Positions 46,946 through 61,300 of a stretch of DNA of 64,000 bases are shown here, one piece after another. Position numbers and translations under genes: made by a program. Every line of letters starts with the position of its first letter. The stretch's first letter is position 1. This stretch comes from Pterobdella sp. o SKG-2022 (Eukaryota; Annelida; Clitellata; Hirudinida; Piscicolidae). Below the pieces are notes generated by a model, which had not been told where the DNA came from, made no database searches, and saw only the letters and a list, made by a program, of their open reading frames with translations. Location: positions 23,938,850 to 24,002,849 of the forward strand of contig OZ038321.1 in NCBI GenBank assembly GCA_964035795.1, in the 5' to 3' direction.

Positions 46946-49302
46946 GTGCATTAATACTATACCCTTTGAACAAAATATTGACAATTTAATGTTAAAATCT
47001 TCTGAATATAACTTCTTGTTTTATTTCACACCAAATTTTCATAAACTGCCATTTCAGCGACCCTTAAATATACCACTATGTTAGTCATCGGTTTAAAATT
47101 GATTTTTTTGATTTTCTTTCAACTCTTATAATTTTTTAGAAGTTTTTCAAATTTAAAATTTAAAAATAATTTCGAAATATCAAATTATGATTTAACCAGT
47201 TCAATATAAAAGAATCTAAATCAATGTTTATATATAAGTTCTGTAACATGGCAGACGCTGAGTAGAAACCATTAGAGCGCAAGTTTTAAACTCTTACTTA
47301 AATTTAATAAAACTTTTAGCTTTTATGTCTAAATTAGATAAAATTAAAAAAAAACACAATGAAGCCAGAAAAAAGCAGAGAGTCTATATAATAATGTGGC
47401 GGGTCAGATAGTCGGCTGTTTCACTTTGAACTTTTGTTATTAATTTAGTAACGGCAAAAATATCTATTCACTAAAAGTTATTCCTACTTATCATTATTTC
47501 TAAGTTCAATTGTTTAGATTCCAAATGAAAGTTTTTGTCAAACGGGTATACTGCTTCTAGAAAAGACCTCTGAGAATTTCCCTCTTGTATATTGAAAATG
47601 TAGCAAAAGCACACTGCGGTTGGGTACTGATTTTTGACCCAAAATGGGATGGAGTCCAATAACTTCAAATGATTGGTCCAATTCTCTACCAGCTGAGCTA
47701 TATAGGCCTTCAATACATACCAGTATAGTTTACAATAGTTTTTGAAAGGACAATGGTTTCGATAACTTAATTGAGTTTTTTAAAATATAAAAAATGAACG
47801 CATAGAAAAATTAAGAGAACTATCGTAAATTGTCAGTTTATATAAAATTTAAAAGTGAATTCTCATTTTTTCATTAATTTTTTCTTTATTTTCGATTTCA
47901 TTGATCTCATATTTCTAAAAACCTTTAATTAAACAAATTTTATGAAAACTAGTTACACTTCTATTAAAAACCACAATTAATAATGCAGTGAAGATCTTTT
48001 TGCTGGCAGTCTTTGACGTGAACGCGTGTTTCTTGGAGATTGATGTTTTGAAAGCAATCAAAACGAAATATTTGATCCAAGTGGTCATTAATTTCAATAT
48101 CGTTTTTATGAGAATGGGCTCAATGTTTTTTTTATATTTTCTATGGTTTCTTTGAAGCCATAGCTTTTTTCAAGGTATTTATCAATGTCATGATTGAAAC
48201 TGCAAAGTTTTTTTGATGTTCTTACACTTTGGGTGACTTGTGAGTTTGTGAAAGTAACTCATTTAAGAATGTTGTAGCTTTATGTTTGTTTTGCTCGAGA
48301 GGTGCTTTTGGGCGGTTACTTCTAAAGACTGCAGTTGATTGCTTTGCAAGTTTTTCAAGGTTTTTGATTGCAAGCTAGTTGTAATTTTAAATATTATAAC
48401 AGCTATTCAACAATCATATTTTTAACTAACCAGTTTTTCTTTTTTTAATAAAATTATTGGTTTAAATATTGTTTGGTGTCGCTCTTTCCATTTGAAACAA
48501 CTCATAAGTCACTAGTAAATATGTGGATGTTATATTTTTCAATAAGCATTTGATGATTTTTATAGCTAAAAATCTCCACTTGCATAAAAATTAATTCTGT
48601 GTAATACAACAAAAAAGACTATTTTTCAAGCTTCTAAAGACAAAATTTTTGCCTAACGAATAAAAAAAAAGTTGGAAATTTATTTAAAAGTTTACAATAA
48701 TTTATTCAAAAAGTTAAAATAAAACGTTCTTTTAAATGTCGGAATCAGAATAAAATATTTTCTAAATGGATGCGATGAAAAAGGTTTTCTCAGAAAAAGT
48801 GAAACTTCACAATAGAAACATTTAGCACGCCATCACATCTCGAATTTCATGAATTAATGTACACCTCGTTAATAAACTTATATTTCAAACTATTCTTTCA
48901 GTAGATTTGAATCAAAAATTTTTGTGATTTGGTGGTTAATATTTTTTTGAAATGCTATAAAGTTTGATCTCATTATGGGTATTCCTTTCAAGTCATCGAC
49001 GCAAAGTAACTTTACACCAATCACATTTATCTATACAAAAATACATGCGGTAGTTATTATAATCCACAGAGGGATTGGATGGAAAAACCAAACTGTGCAC
49101 CCATCAATCAGTGAACTCATTTAGGTTTCTTCAAACGTTTCACGATGCAAACAAGTTTTCATTACCTTCTCAGCTAGTACTTCTTACCATATGCACTCTT
49201 TCTGTTTGATTCAATCAATGTAGCACTATTTTCGTCACATTTTAAAAAAGGAATGACAATGTTTTACTGTACACTTTCAAATTTTTTCCATAATCAAATT
49301 AT
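46946..49302. other. Intergenic region between receptor and SK channel
   Basis: No convincing exon on either strand. It holds one tRNA-like element (47.6-47.7 kb) and otherwise AT-rich sequence. The two flanking genes converge, so both 3' UTRs must lie here. Confidence 0.5.
47600..47712 (-). mobile_element. tRNA-like sequence with good box A
   Basis: Minus strand: GGCCTATATAGCTCAGCTGGTAGAGAATT-type head (kept short here) containing the textbook box A TAGCTCAGCTGGTAGAG, an anticodon-arm-like region with loop CCAATCA, and a weak box B (GGACTCCATCC). The acceptor ends do not pair convincingly. It differs from the Thr-like SINE, so it is either a tRNA pseudogene (Ile-like triplet AAT) or the head of another SINE. 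Confidence 0.5.
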
Positions 49303-52300
49303 TTAAAAGTTAGTAGTAGCGTTCGTGAGAGTTATAGATGCGGCTGAAAAAAAGCCCGTAGCGATAATGTTATCCGACGATGGTGTTGAGTTGGTGAGTT
49401 TATTTGCAGGCAGTGATTGAGTGATGCTTTGGTGGGCAGGATTTGAAAGCTGTATGATAGATGCTTTTTTAGGCTGCAAAGTGTTAGCGTAATCGCTCGT
49501 GTTGTCATTTTTTTTCGAAAATGTTTGGGTGTGTGATTGTGCTTTTGCTTCTGCGTTATTTTGAGTGCTCAATAATGAGTTCTTATTGGGCACAACATGT
49601 TCTTTGTTATAATTTTCTTGCAAATCTTTTTTAAGGATCTGTCGTGGGGTTTTGAAGCCTTGTTGATTTTTGAAGAGTGATGGGTATTTTTGTTGCTGGA
49701 AAAAATTGTGGTGATGTTGAGATGGGTTTTGAGTGTAGTTTTGTTGTCGCTGTTGAAACATAGAAAGTGGATTTTGTTGGTTTAGTTTTTGTTGTTCCAT
49801 ATTAAGCAGCTTCAAGTGAACGTGGGAGGCTATTAAGGAAGGCAACGCATCCAATTGTGCCTGAAAATCAGTCAAAAACAATTTATGTAATTCTTTTTGA
49901 AAAAATAATTACATTAAAAAAATCATATTAATTTATTATATTTTGAAAAAAAGAATTGAAAATTTTTTTATCTAGATTGCGTATAACTTCATCTTTAATG
50001 ATTTTGCCGCATGAAACGAACGATTTCGAAATACTTATTTATAATATTTTGTAATAAGAATATTTTTTAATATAGCACAGAATTTCTAATTAAGAGTCAA
50101 TCCAACTCATTATCTCGGCCTCAAAAAGCAATTGAAGCATTATTGATGTTTCGGCGCTGTTAAGCAATTTTCCAAAAAAATACTTTTTCACAATTATGAA
50201 AAAATTGATAATGTTAACGAACGAAAAAATTATTTTGAAAGACAATATTATGGGAAGATTTTTGTGAAGTTTTCACAATATCGAAAGAAATGTCAAGCGG
50301 AGAAGAAGGGATTAAGGCGATTGAGGTCCAGAAATTTTTTCAAAGTATTTTTAAGGTAGAAATTTTTTTATTCTGTCTTTTGAATAGAAATCAAAATATA
50401 CACAAAAAAATCAATTCTGTTTTTTTTTTGTTTTATTGTTTTCAAATGTGTTTACAAAATCTCAATATAAACGAGAAAGGCACTTGTAATTGGACCAGCT
50501 GAGGTTCGAAGCGATCAGCTTTGTTCTCCAGGGCAACTTGTCTCCCGTTCATGTCCACCACCGTCTCAAGAATACTGCTCTGAGTCTGAAAAGTAGAGTT
50601 TGAGATTGGTCTTAGATATCAGGGCTTATAATAAAAAATAAAATTTCATTAGTTCATAATTGATTGTATGTTGATATCGTCATACAACAACCAATATAAG
50701 GTTGTAAAAATTAAAAAAAACATTTTACAATCTCGAAAACATAATTGCAACATTAGAAGTGGAAGATTTTTCTTCGTCCATCAAAATGTGCTACTGACGT
50801 TCAGTGAAGAGGGCGATGAAGGACGAAAGTAAACAAGTGTTAACAGGTTCCTTATATATGTTTCACCATAAATCTTACCACAAATTTAATAATAACTAGG
50901 AACCGAACAATGGTATATAAAAATACATTGCAAAAACTTTTTCATGAGAATCGTAAAACTATATTTTAAAGTGATCTTTGGTGCCTTGCCGCTTTAAGCT
51001 CTCAAATCCCTTCCTTTCCTTATTGATCCGCTACATTTTTTATTAACTTTTGTAGACTCAAGAAGCTTAAAAGTTCAATAGTTTTTTATAATGTCACTAA
51101 AGCTTTTTAGACTGATTGTTTGTTAATTAAATCAAGAGAGTTCTTTATCGGTGAAGCATCTATCAATCACTGGTAAATAGATGCAAGAACTTCAAATGTG
51201 AGATATCATTTTATCCAGCATTGTGCAGGTTGGTAATATCATATAAATAACTTTTGCTTATTACAATATAACCTTTAAAGTAGTACCATTTTTAAACATC
51301 TTTTAACTTTGAAACTTTTCAAGTTAGTTGACAAAAAGCAAACAGCTCAGAAATATTTATAAAAAAATATTCAAAGGAAGAAAATATACTGAGATAATCA
51401 ATCTAGTCAATCTATTTTCACTGAGTGATTTTTGCCATCGATGCGATAAGACGGATCTTTTAAACATAATTTTTAAATCTATTTGAGAATTTTCTAAGGT
51501 CAAATCCCAAGTGAATTTTTTGAATTATATTAATTTCCGATTGAGTCTCCCATTAATTAATTATCCTCAAATAGTTTCTCAGATGCAATTATGAAGATTT
51601 GAATGTATTCATATTGAAAAAAGCATGTATTGTGGCGAGTACTTCTTTATCACAAGACACAGAGAATATTTTATTATCATTAATAGTTATTATCTGTTTT
51701 ATTTATCTTTTTTGACAGGTACAAATTGAATTATTAAGTTTTATCAGTATTTGTTGGTCAAGTTGAAATTACTACATGTAGTTTCTATTCAAGAAGCTTG
51801 AGTTTAATTTATGAAACATCTCATTAATTGTTATAATTTAGTCTTAACTTATAATAATTCTCATCTTCATGATTCTTCAAATGTTCTGAGGCTATCGTGA
51901 CACATGTCTTTGAAGGCTCAACGCTAATACCACCACATCGTGCGAGTAGCAAAGCTTAAGAGTGAGAGATGGCAAAGCATTAATTTAAGAAAAATTCATT
52001 GGCAAGTCATTATTTGTAGTCTTGTGCACTGTTGCAATTGAAAACTGTTTGCACCATTGCTATGCAAATTTATTATGGTGCTCTTTGTAATACGCTTGTA
52101 TATTTAATGCTTTGGGTCCTATTATCCGCCTCATTACATAACGTTTATGTGGGTGGTGGTCACGCCTTGGGAGATTTTATGCATAGCATTTTTTTCAAAT
52201 AGTTCTTTTTTAAAGATTGCTTTTTTTTTGATATTATAAATTGAGGATTTTATCATTTCATTTTATAATTTTAAATTTCCGGAGAAAAAAATCATTGAAA

Positions 52301-55300
52301 TAAATTTCGCCTGATAAAATAATTTCTTTCGAAAGGCCGATGCAAGACTAAGCCACTCAAATGAAACCAAGGGCAAAAGTAATGTTCCTTCTCATACGAG
52401 CATTCTTAACGTCTAAAATGTTGAAATCAATTTTACTATTTGAGATTAAAATACACAAAAGATTTTAAAATAACCTTGGCCATATCGATGAGGGAATTGG
52501 CGCTATCATTGAGCTTCCTCTGTTCGATCTTCACTTGTCGCAGACTGCAGGAGCAACACTTTACATTAGACATAACAACATTTCATCCACATAAATTATT
52601 TTTTTGTTTAAAAAAATATAATTTTTAAAACTATTAATTCTAATTTATTCGAATTTTCACCGAAAACATTAAAAATTATTTTTCACAAATGGATAAAATT
52701 CTGAATGCCTTAAAATAATGGGCCGTTCGAAATATAATCTCGAATATCGCTATTAAATACGGCTCTGCACCTGTTTTAACACACGCCCAAGCCATTCTTT
52801 GTACAAGTTTCAAAAAGAAGCAAAGTTCTCGATAAGTTTGATTTCATCATAATAATATTAATATTGATAAATAACAGTATTGAGTGAGACCTAAAAAAAA
52901 CTAGTATCATCAGTCTCATAGTTGATATAGTTAGATTTAATTAATAATCTTTAAGAATTAATATTCTTTAAGAATTAATATTAATAATCAAAATAAGCTA
53001 CTAGGCACAAAGGTATATCAAACAAGACTTTCTGTTTGTGTCTAGTGGATATTTTTAGAACTGCACCTGTGAATGGCCTGCAAGAACTTGCGCTGATGTG
53101 TTCTCACCTTTTGTACCCTCACTTTCTTCGCAAGAGTCGTGTGCTTGTATATCAACCAGGTTTCTCTTAGGACGTTCGCTGCGGCGTTTTTGAGCTGCAT
53201 CGAGTGATTGGAGGTGTAAATTTATGAATGAATGTATTAATAGCGAAATGAAGGTTTATTGATAAAAACATATGCATTTGCGAGACTAAATGGCGTCATC
53301 AAGTAATTATAATGTAAAATGGTAATGGAAGTCTTATGAAAAGCTTTGTTACGTATTTGTCGATAAAATTTTTGTTTTCTATATTAAAAGAAAGTGATTA
53401 CGCTATGCAAAAATGATTATATTAACATTGTTTTCATCACTCTAAAAGATATATTTGAAAAAGAAAAAATATCTTATTTTGTTTACAATTGAACGTTTTT
53501 CAATATAATTACATGCTTTGACAACTATTTCTGTATATAACGACAGTGGGTCATTGATATCACTTACTGTCTTGGCTGATTAGAGGGCTTGACGTTTTGT
53601 TTTCTAACGGAAAATTTAATTTAAAATAGCATTAAGTCTGCTTTTTTTTATTTAAAAATGGTTTTATCACTTTAATTTCATTTACCTTGTATTGAAAGTC
53701 ATGGATAAAAGAAAATCAAATAAAAACACTATGAGCACTTTTGATATCTCAGATAAATGATAACATTTATAAAGAATAAATGGATTTTTTCGCTTATTTT
53801 CTTAGCTTGAAAATGCTTCTAGTATTGAAAGAAAAAACTGAAATCATTAAACATACGAATAAAATTTAAATGGTTGTTTATAGTCATTGTTGTTTTCCTT
53901 ATTTTTCATCTAACAGTGCTCACTAATCTTATTTTTCAGATGTGTAAGAAAGTTTTAAAACTGATAAATCAATTAATCTTCAAAAAAGCAAATTTTTCCA
54001 CTTGAATTGGGCAATTCTTCAAAAAATACTACCAAAAATAATTTTTTCACTAAAATTCTTAAAATCTTTTAAAAATCATCAAGCAGTATGAGTTGTTGAA
54101 AGAAACTCAAATTGAAGTTAAGATGTTGCCTAGACTAGAAATCAAACCACAACGCTTTCATTACGTCATAAACCTTGCTGCAGTTGAAGCCCGAACTTTC
54201 AATTTTAAACCATTGTCTGTCACTAGTATGCTAGAACAACCGAAAAACGTTGATTGGTGTGAAAAAAGCTAAGAAAAGAGCTGCTTGTATTATGAAAGCG
54301 TCTAATACAGTGCCACAGCTTAGTCGCATGGAGAATCTCCGGGGAAAATATCGAAGGCGCAACCGATTAGAGGTGACTTAATGATTGACTTACTTTTTAC
54401 TCAACATAGTGAAACTTGGGAAAATATAATTATTTTGAAATAAATAGCATTTGAATGCTTGAATATATGATAAATTGATTAATTTTATTGTTGTTTTTAT
54501 TATTGCTACTATTAAAATATTTTTCAAATATTATATATTCACTGATCGTCTGAAATATACTTAAACAGCTTTTAAACCCAAAAGTTATTGCAAATATTTA
54601 GCCAGTACTATCACGATATTTTGCTTAAAATTCTTAACTTTAGAGTCGTTCCACCTATATGCAGTTGATTTTGTGAAATTTTCAAGCAATGTCTACACGT
54701 CCGAGAATGGCTACACGACAAGACACAGAAGGCACATAACAAACAACAAAAACCACCTTACTGTATCACTTTCTGTTTAAAGTTCACCCTAAAACTTCGC
54801 ATGGGACTTGTGCTCTAATGTCCCATGAAATAACTACTGCGTTCAAATGAATAAAACATATAAACTCTGGTGAACGTATAATCTTCTTTTTGGTGAGTTT
54901 TTTGTCATGAATTTGAGTAGGGATTCAATAGTAACTATAGAAAGTGCAGATGAAAAATGAGTTTGAACGTGAAATTAATTTGGTGACTTTTTTTAATTTG
55001 TTTATTTATCATACTTTTTAAGATTAATCTTCAAAGTTCAAAAATATATTCAAAATGACTGCGAAATGTTACAACGTTCTTTTTCCAATAAATATTAAAA
55101 TGAAATAGTCCAAATTGTTTTAAAATTCATTAAAATTCATAGAAAATCATTTTTTTAATATTTCAACTGGTCAGAAAAATACGAACTAAATATCAATTAC
55201 AGATTTAAAAATAAATATGACCGCAATAGAGTCTTGTTTTGCTCAATTGAATACATCTTATGGAATAATGTTAGTAATTAACAATAATCGAAAAAGTAAG

Positions 55301-58300
55301 CAATGTAGTATAACTATAAAAAAATTCTTAATTATATCAAATGTAAATTACCCTGATTATAAAGCATAAGATATACGACTACAAGACTGTTGGAATGATA
55401 TATAATGCAATAAAACAAAAAATAATTATAAGCGTAAAAGTAAGAGGTTTTATCTCATATGCTTGAAAGGATAACAAACCCTCTTTGTGAGTTGGTTGTC
55501 CATCATGAAGTTGTGCACATGCTTCTCTGCCCTCGTCAACTCCAACTTGCGAGCCAACACTGCGACCACTAATGCCGTACAACCTGAACCCTGAATGGCG
55601 TATCAGTGGGTGAGTGGATGGATGGATGGGTGTTGAATGGTAGATGGGTAGAGATGGGAGCGTGTGTGAATAGAATGGGTTTCAATTTTTAGATGGTTAA
55701 CTGTTTGGTAGGTTATTGGGTGGATCGTTAAGTGGGAGAGGGGCTATATTAGTGGATGGGTACAAAAATATAAGATATTCATTTATGAAAAATAAATTAT
55801 TTGATGAGCAGATAAATGAATACAATGAGTGGAAAATAACGAAAATAACTTTGGAGTAATAAATGAATTTATCTGGATTATTTCATAAAAGGTTGTATTT
55901 TTCTAAAAAAAAACAATCATTTTGTTGGTAAAATAATGATTTTCATTCTTAACTATTTTTTTTATAGATCTCTAATCAATATTAACAATTTGAAAAAAGG
56001 AGAAAATTCTATTTATTTGAATTTTTTTTTCAAATGTTTATCTGTAATATTAATAAAAAATATTTATATTTTCCCAAACAAACATTGAATTCAAGCTTAA
56101 ATCATATCAGTTTATAGACAAAACAATGCTAGTTTTCAACACAAAAACTCCGATGAACTCAAAAACTTAGCAGTGTTTTCATATTCTATGTCAAAGCTGC
56201 CTCAAACACCCAGATTAAATTGTCACCTTTGTGGACTTATGACAAAAATTGTATGAAGCTTTTTTGTTTTTTAAAACAAAATGGATGACAAAAAGTTAAC
56301 TTTTAAAGTGTTTTCTTTCAAAACTAATCACTTTTGTGTGTTATTTTTGAAGATTCTTTTGAAAGTTAAATTTTTTTGTGATTACTCTTCCAAAAATGAG
56401 TTTTGAACATCTAGAAAGTGAAATGTGAATAATCTTAAACTTTTAATTTTTCTTAGTTTTCAATTTTGTTTACATTTATGGTTAAAATCTTATGTTATTT
56501 ATAGGCAATATTTTATTATGGACTTTATTTATCAATTAGAAGAATATTTTAAAATTTTTTGCAAAAAAAATTTTTTATTTACTTTCTACTTGTAAAATTA
56601 AAGAATAGGAAATAAAATATCAAAAACTTGTGACAATAAACATAATTTTACCTCATAAAAATTCCCTTCCACTATCCTCATACTTTTTCTATTTTCAAAC
56701 TAAAAAACAAGAATCAATATGGTTCAAGCAAAGGTTTTTCTATGCATTATTGTGGAATAAATTCTTGAGAAATACTCTCTCAAACTCACCATCACTCCAG
56801 TAATAACTGCGATACTTCTGCCACAGTAGGTGTTTGGCACAATGTCTCCATAACCAACAGATAGAAAAGTGATGGATATCATCCACATAGAATTCAAAAA
56901 GTTTTTGTGTTTTTCGGAGTGGTAACTGTAAAATGGTGGTATGCGATGTTGAGAGTTTGAAAATACACGTTTATGAATGTATAAAGAAAAATTATTAATA
57001 CCAAAATATTAACGAAACTTGTAAGTTTTTTTTACGACGCATACTAAAAGCTTTCCATGAAGGGTAAGTGGGATTGGCCTAATGTTATTTTTGCTGGAAT
57101 AAATTCTCCTTCAGCGAACATTGAAATATGCATTTGTGTGATATTAAATGTTTCAAAGCCACAAATTTCTAGGCTTCAAAGATTCATTCTTTTGGAAAAT
57201 TTTTGCAAAAAAATTGAAATGACAAAAAAATAAACTTGAAAATTTCAAAACTAACACCACATTTTATTCTTGCAAAAAATTAAACCATATTTCCATTTAT
57301 TTAACCCTTCATTCATCATTTTTTAGAATTTTCAAAAAATATATTCATTTTCAACTTTAACATTTTAAGTTTGACAACAACATAACTACCATTTCAAAAT
57401 TTAAAATCTTGGGATTTAATAGCGAAATTTTTTACATATTTAGATCCATTAATGTCTTTTTTTTTGATTATTGAAAACCCTTTTTATTCAACCATTTTCT
57501 TTATTTATAAAAACTGATTATAAACTCAAACATATGAAAACCCATATTGTCGCAAGCAATTCCATCCAACCCCATTTCACCAGCGTAATGGGGGCATCGA
57601 CCTCGCAAGAATTCAACGAATTCAATTATAAATATAATAATAACCCGCAGATTTTACTATCTCTAAAGCCAGTGAGTTCAAAGATGCATAAAACTTATCA
57701 ACACTTGATATAAAAGCATGAGACCAACCTCTCACACGCTCTCAGAGTCCAAGAGGCGATGACCCAAAGAGACAGCATGAAGACCAGAAGGACTGTTCCC
57801 GGGCATATAGTCATCAGAGTCTTCAATACAAAACTGCCAATTAATTCAGTATTAGTAATACTGGTTTATTAAGTATTATTAGTTCATTAATTGATTTAGT
57901 ACTAGAATTTAAACGATTGTTTGAGTCAATTGGTGACTTGAGGTCTCCTTGATGAATTAGTGCAGTTTAATAAAAAGCTTTTTTTAGAAATTCATCAGAT
58001 TTCTTTTTACTATCAGACAAAAAGTGAAGTTAATTTGACTAACATGTGATTCTCAATTTTATTTAATTATTCCAAGTACAATTATTTCAAATACATTTTT
58101 TTTTTAATTTGAAATGTAAGGTAAATTTTCTCAATCTGGTTTCACCTTGTTTTGGGGGAAGTTAGATTACAATTGGAATAACTAAAATACAGTATATTAA
58201 AAATATTATTTGACATTTTTCATTTTCTTTCTTAACGGGATAACTTGAAAGAATGGTAATTATTTGATACTATTTGAAAATTTATATTCAAGCCTATTTA

Positions 58301-61300
58301 AACGGTTTTATTTTTGTTTGAAATACAATCCGACTAGCAAAGCTTGAAAAAATCTTTAGTTTTGGGATATTTTTGTGGTTTTCATGGACTTTTCATGAGG
58401 GTCTCATGGCTGTCACCTAAGTGACAATAAAATTTAACTTTACAAAAATTACTTTTTCAACTTATTTTCTAAATCTAAAAAATTTGAATATGCTTTTATG
58501 TGATTAAATGTTTAAAAAATATAACTTAGGAGTATTATTTTTTTCGAAAAAAAAATCTTATGTGCTTTTTAGTACAATTCACATCTAGCTCAGTGTCTTT
58601 TAAAAGATTGAAGTTCTTCCGAAAACATAAAAATACTTTCAAATTGTGAAAAAATTTGAATTTTTAAAAATGAAGAATCACAAGTATGATAATTTTTGCT
58701 TGTATAATTCGCTCTTATTAAGTTTTCATTGAGAATAATGCGTCTGGCAAATACTTCTGATACTAAACATACTTTATTGAAGTGCATTAAAATGGTTTCA
58801 AAATTCTTGCAGTTTATGAACATCAGAAGCTTTTATAGACATGTTTGACAGATTTTATTCGCAATTTTTTCTAAAAGAATGGCGTCCAATAGAATCGCTC
58901 ATATGATGAGTTGGTTTGCATATGTTACACGAACTTTCTTATTTTATCCCCTTCTTTTGCTTTTGATTGTTTTTGCTTTATTGAATTACTCTCAATTGAT
59001 TTTATATTAGATTTGATGCATTCTATTTTTATTTTTTTTTAATATTATGTTATTTGGGTTTGTATGTAAACTAGATGAGTGACTTTTTGGGGATTTTGAT
59101 AATTATACTATCATCGTTTCTATGTTTAATAAAAACTATTTAAATATTTAATATGATTATGAGTTCATTAAATATATTCATTTTATTGTGGCTTGTGAAA
59201 AATATTAATATTAATTTTTAAAACTGTTCATTTAACTTTGAATTCTAAACACCATTCATATAATTTGAAGCCGTTGAGAAAGCTGGATGTCATTCTAAAA
59301 CTCATACCTGCAAAGGTTATTGGAAAAAATAATTTCTGAAATGGTTAGTATTAGAGTGACAACGTAGGCTTTGAAGATTATTTATCAATGAAAACAAATA
59401 GCGAAGTTTCTTGGGTTATAAATTTTAAAAAGTTTGATGTTAAAACCAAAACTTGTATTTATCTATTTTGTATAACGTAAAAAAATAAATCTCATTAGAA
59501 ACTCAATCAGGTTTTAAACCACTTTCAAAAGATATTAAGACGTGAGATATACAACCGAAACCATAGTGGGTTTGAGTGGTGTCCCAACTGCCCAATAACC
59601 ATCACATGCTTGTGAAATTATCTTAATAGTATCTAACGTGAAGTTGCCAGTCTTTTTTGTTAGTTAATTTGTATGAGTTTATATCGGATGTTTTTGATAC
59701 AGATTTGATGTTCATTTTTACATGAGCCAGTATCTTATCATCCAACACCCCAATGACAATTTTAAAATAATAAAAACATATAGGTTCGAGAGTTCGAGTA
59801 GTTTTTTTTTTTATAAAAAATTAATTATGAAAAAGGATGATTCAACCAAAAAGATGGATCGAGAAGAAATGTAACACTGGCAGATTTATGGCAGCCACTT
59901 GTTTTTGCAAAAAAGTAGAATTAATGTTGATATAGGAGAAATCTTTCGAGAAAAAACTCTGTTCTCTATTGTTTTCTGTCAAACAGCACAATCGAGGAAA
60001 GAATGGTATATAATATGGTGATGAGATTCTATTTTGAACAAGTGTCCGCCATATCTCACAGCTCTGATCGCACGTTCTTGCTTTAAATGTTAGGAATTTA
60101 ACACTAAACAAGAATCTCGTATCTATAATCACACATTTTCAAATATATTGGTGTAATTTTCATTTTAGTTTTTAAAAAAATTATTTGAGAACGGAGTATA
60201 AAATGTTTGAGCCCTGTTTAATATATTAAAGATCAGGTAGAAACAGCTAATACTTGATACAACTATCCTTTACTTCAAAAAACTTTCACATGAAGATAAA
60301 TCGCACCAAAACTGCAAACATGAAGAGTAGCACATCAGTTCTCATAATTATCCCAAAAGTTCCATTAGGTTTCTATTGAAATACTCCACCATATGTTGAG
60401 CTATCTTTTATGATCATTCTTACATTATTGTTTTGTTGACATATTATTTGTACTTTCTATAGTTTGAGTCGATACTTATTTTCCAATATCCAATAACAAT
60501 TGCGGCGTATTATAACTCAACAAAAGGCTCATATTGAGGGTTTTATAAGTACTGATTTGAATATTTTCCTGAGATTATCCTGCAAAACGGCATTTCTTTA
60601 GGGCTCATCGTGATGAGTTTTTGAAGTCTGCAATCCTCTAATTACGAGTTGAAAGTGTCCTTGTTTAGAGATTTAAATCCTTGAGTTCATCTTTTTCTGT
60701 AGTTTTTGAAAGCTTTTATCCGAAGAGATTGTTCAAAATAAAATATTTAAAAAATTTTTTCTCTGTAAACAGAGAAAAATTCAATTCAAAACAATTAGAT
60801 AAAAAAATTCAAGAAAAAATCATGAAACAAGTCGAATCTCTAAGGAATCACCAATATAAAGATACAAATTAAGAAGGTCCAAGCAAAGTTGTCAATCTAG
60901 TACAAAGAAGTGACCACCAAAAACCAGTCGTATCAGTGATGGAAATCTCAGTCAAAAAACTAATAACAAATCTAAATGGAAATGATTGCACCAATCTCAT
61001 ACAAGTACTTGCAACCATTTTTGAAACCTATGAAAAACAATCTACAACAATTATACCTTCAGACCCATCTTTATGGGCACACAGATTTAAAACCCAACAT
61101 AATATTCTGAAACGTGGAAGACAGTTAATCGTTGGTAGTTCTAGTACCAATAAAGAGAGTTGGTAAAACAGCTATTTAAGTATTTTGGAAAAAACAGGCA
61201 TACCGTACTTCCTTTACATACACATAAAAAAAATCATTCTCAAATGAGTTCAGTCATAAAACAAAAAACTCTGAATAAATCAAGGAAATTCTTGATCGAC

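Noticed and set aside
58590..60132. Minus-strand frames of 77 and 96 residues in the large SK intron
   Set aside because: No similarity to KCNN S1-S3 and no usable splice sites in phase.
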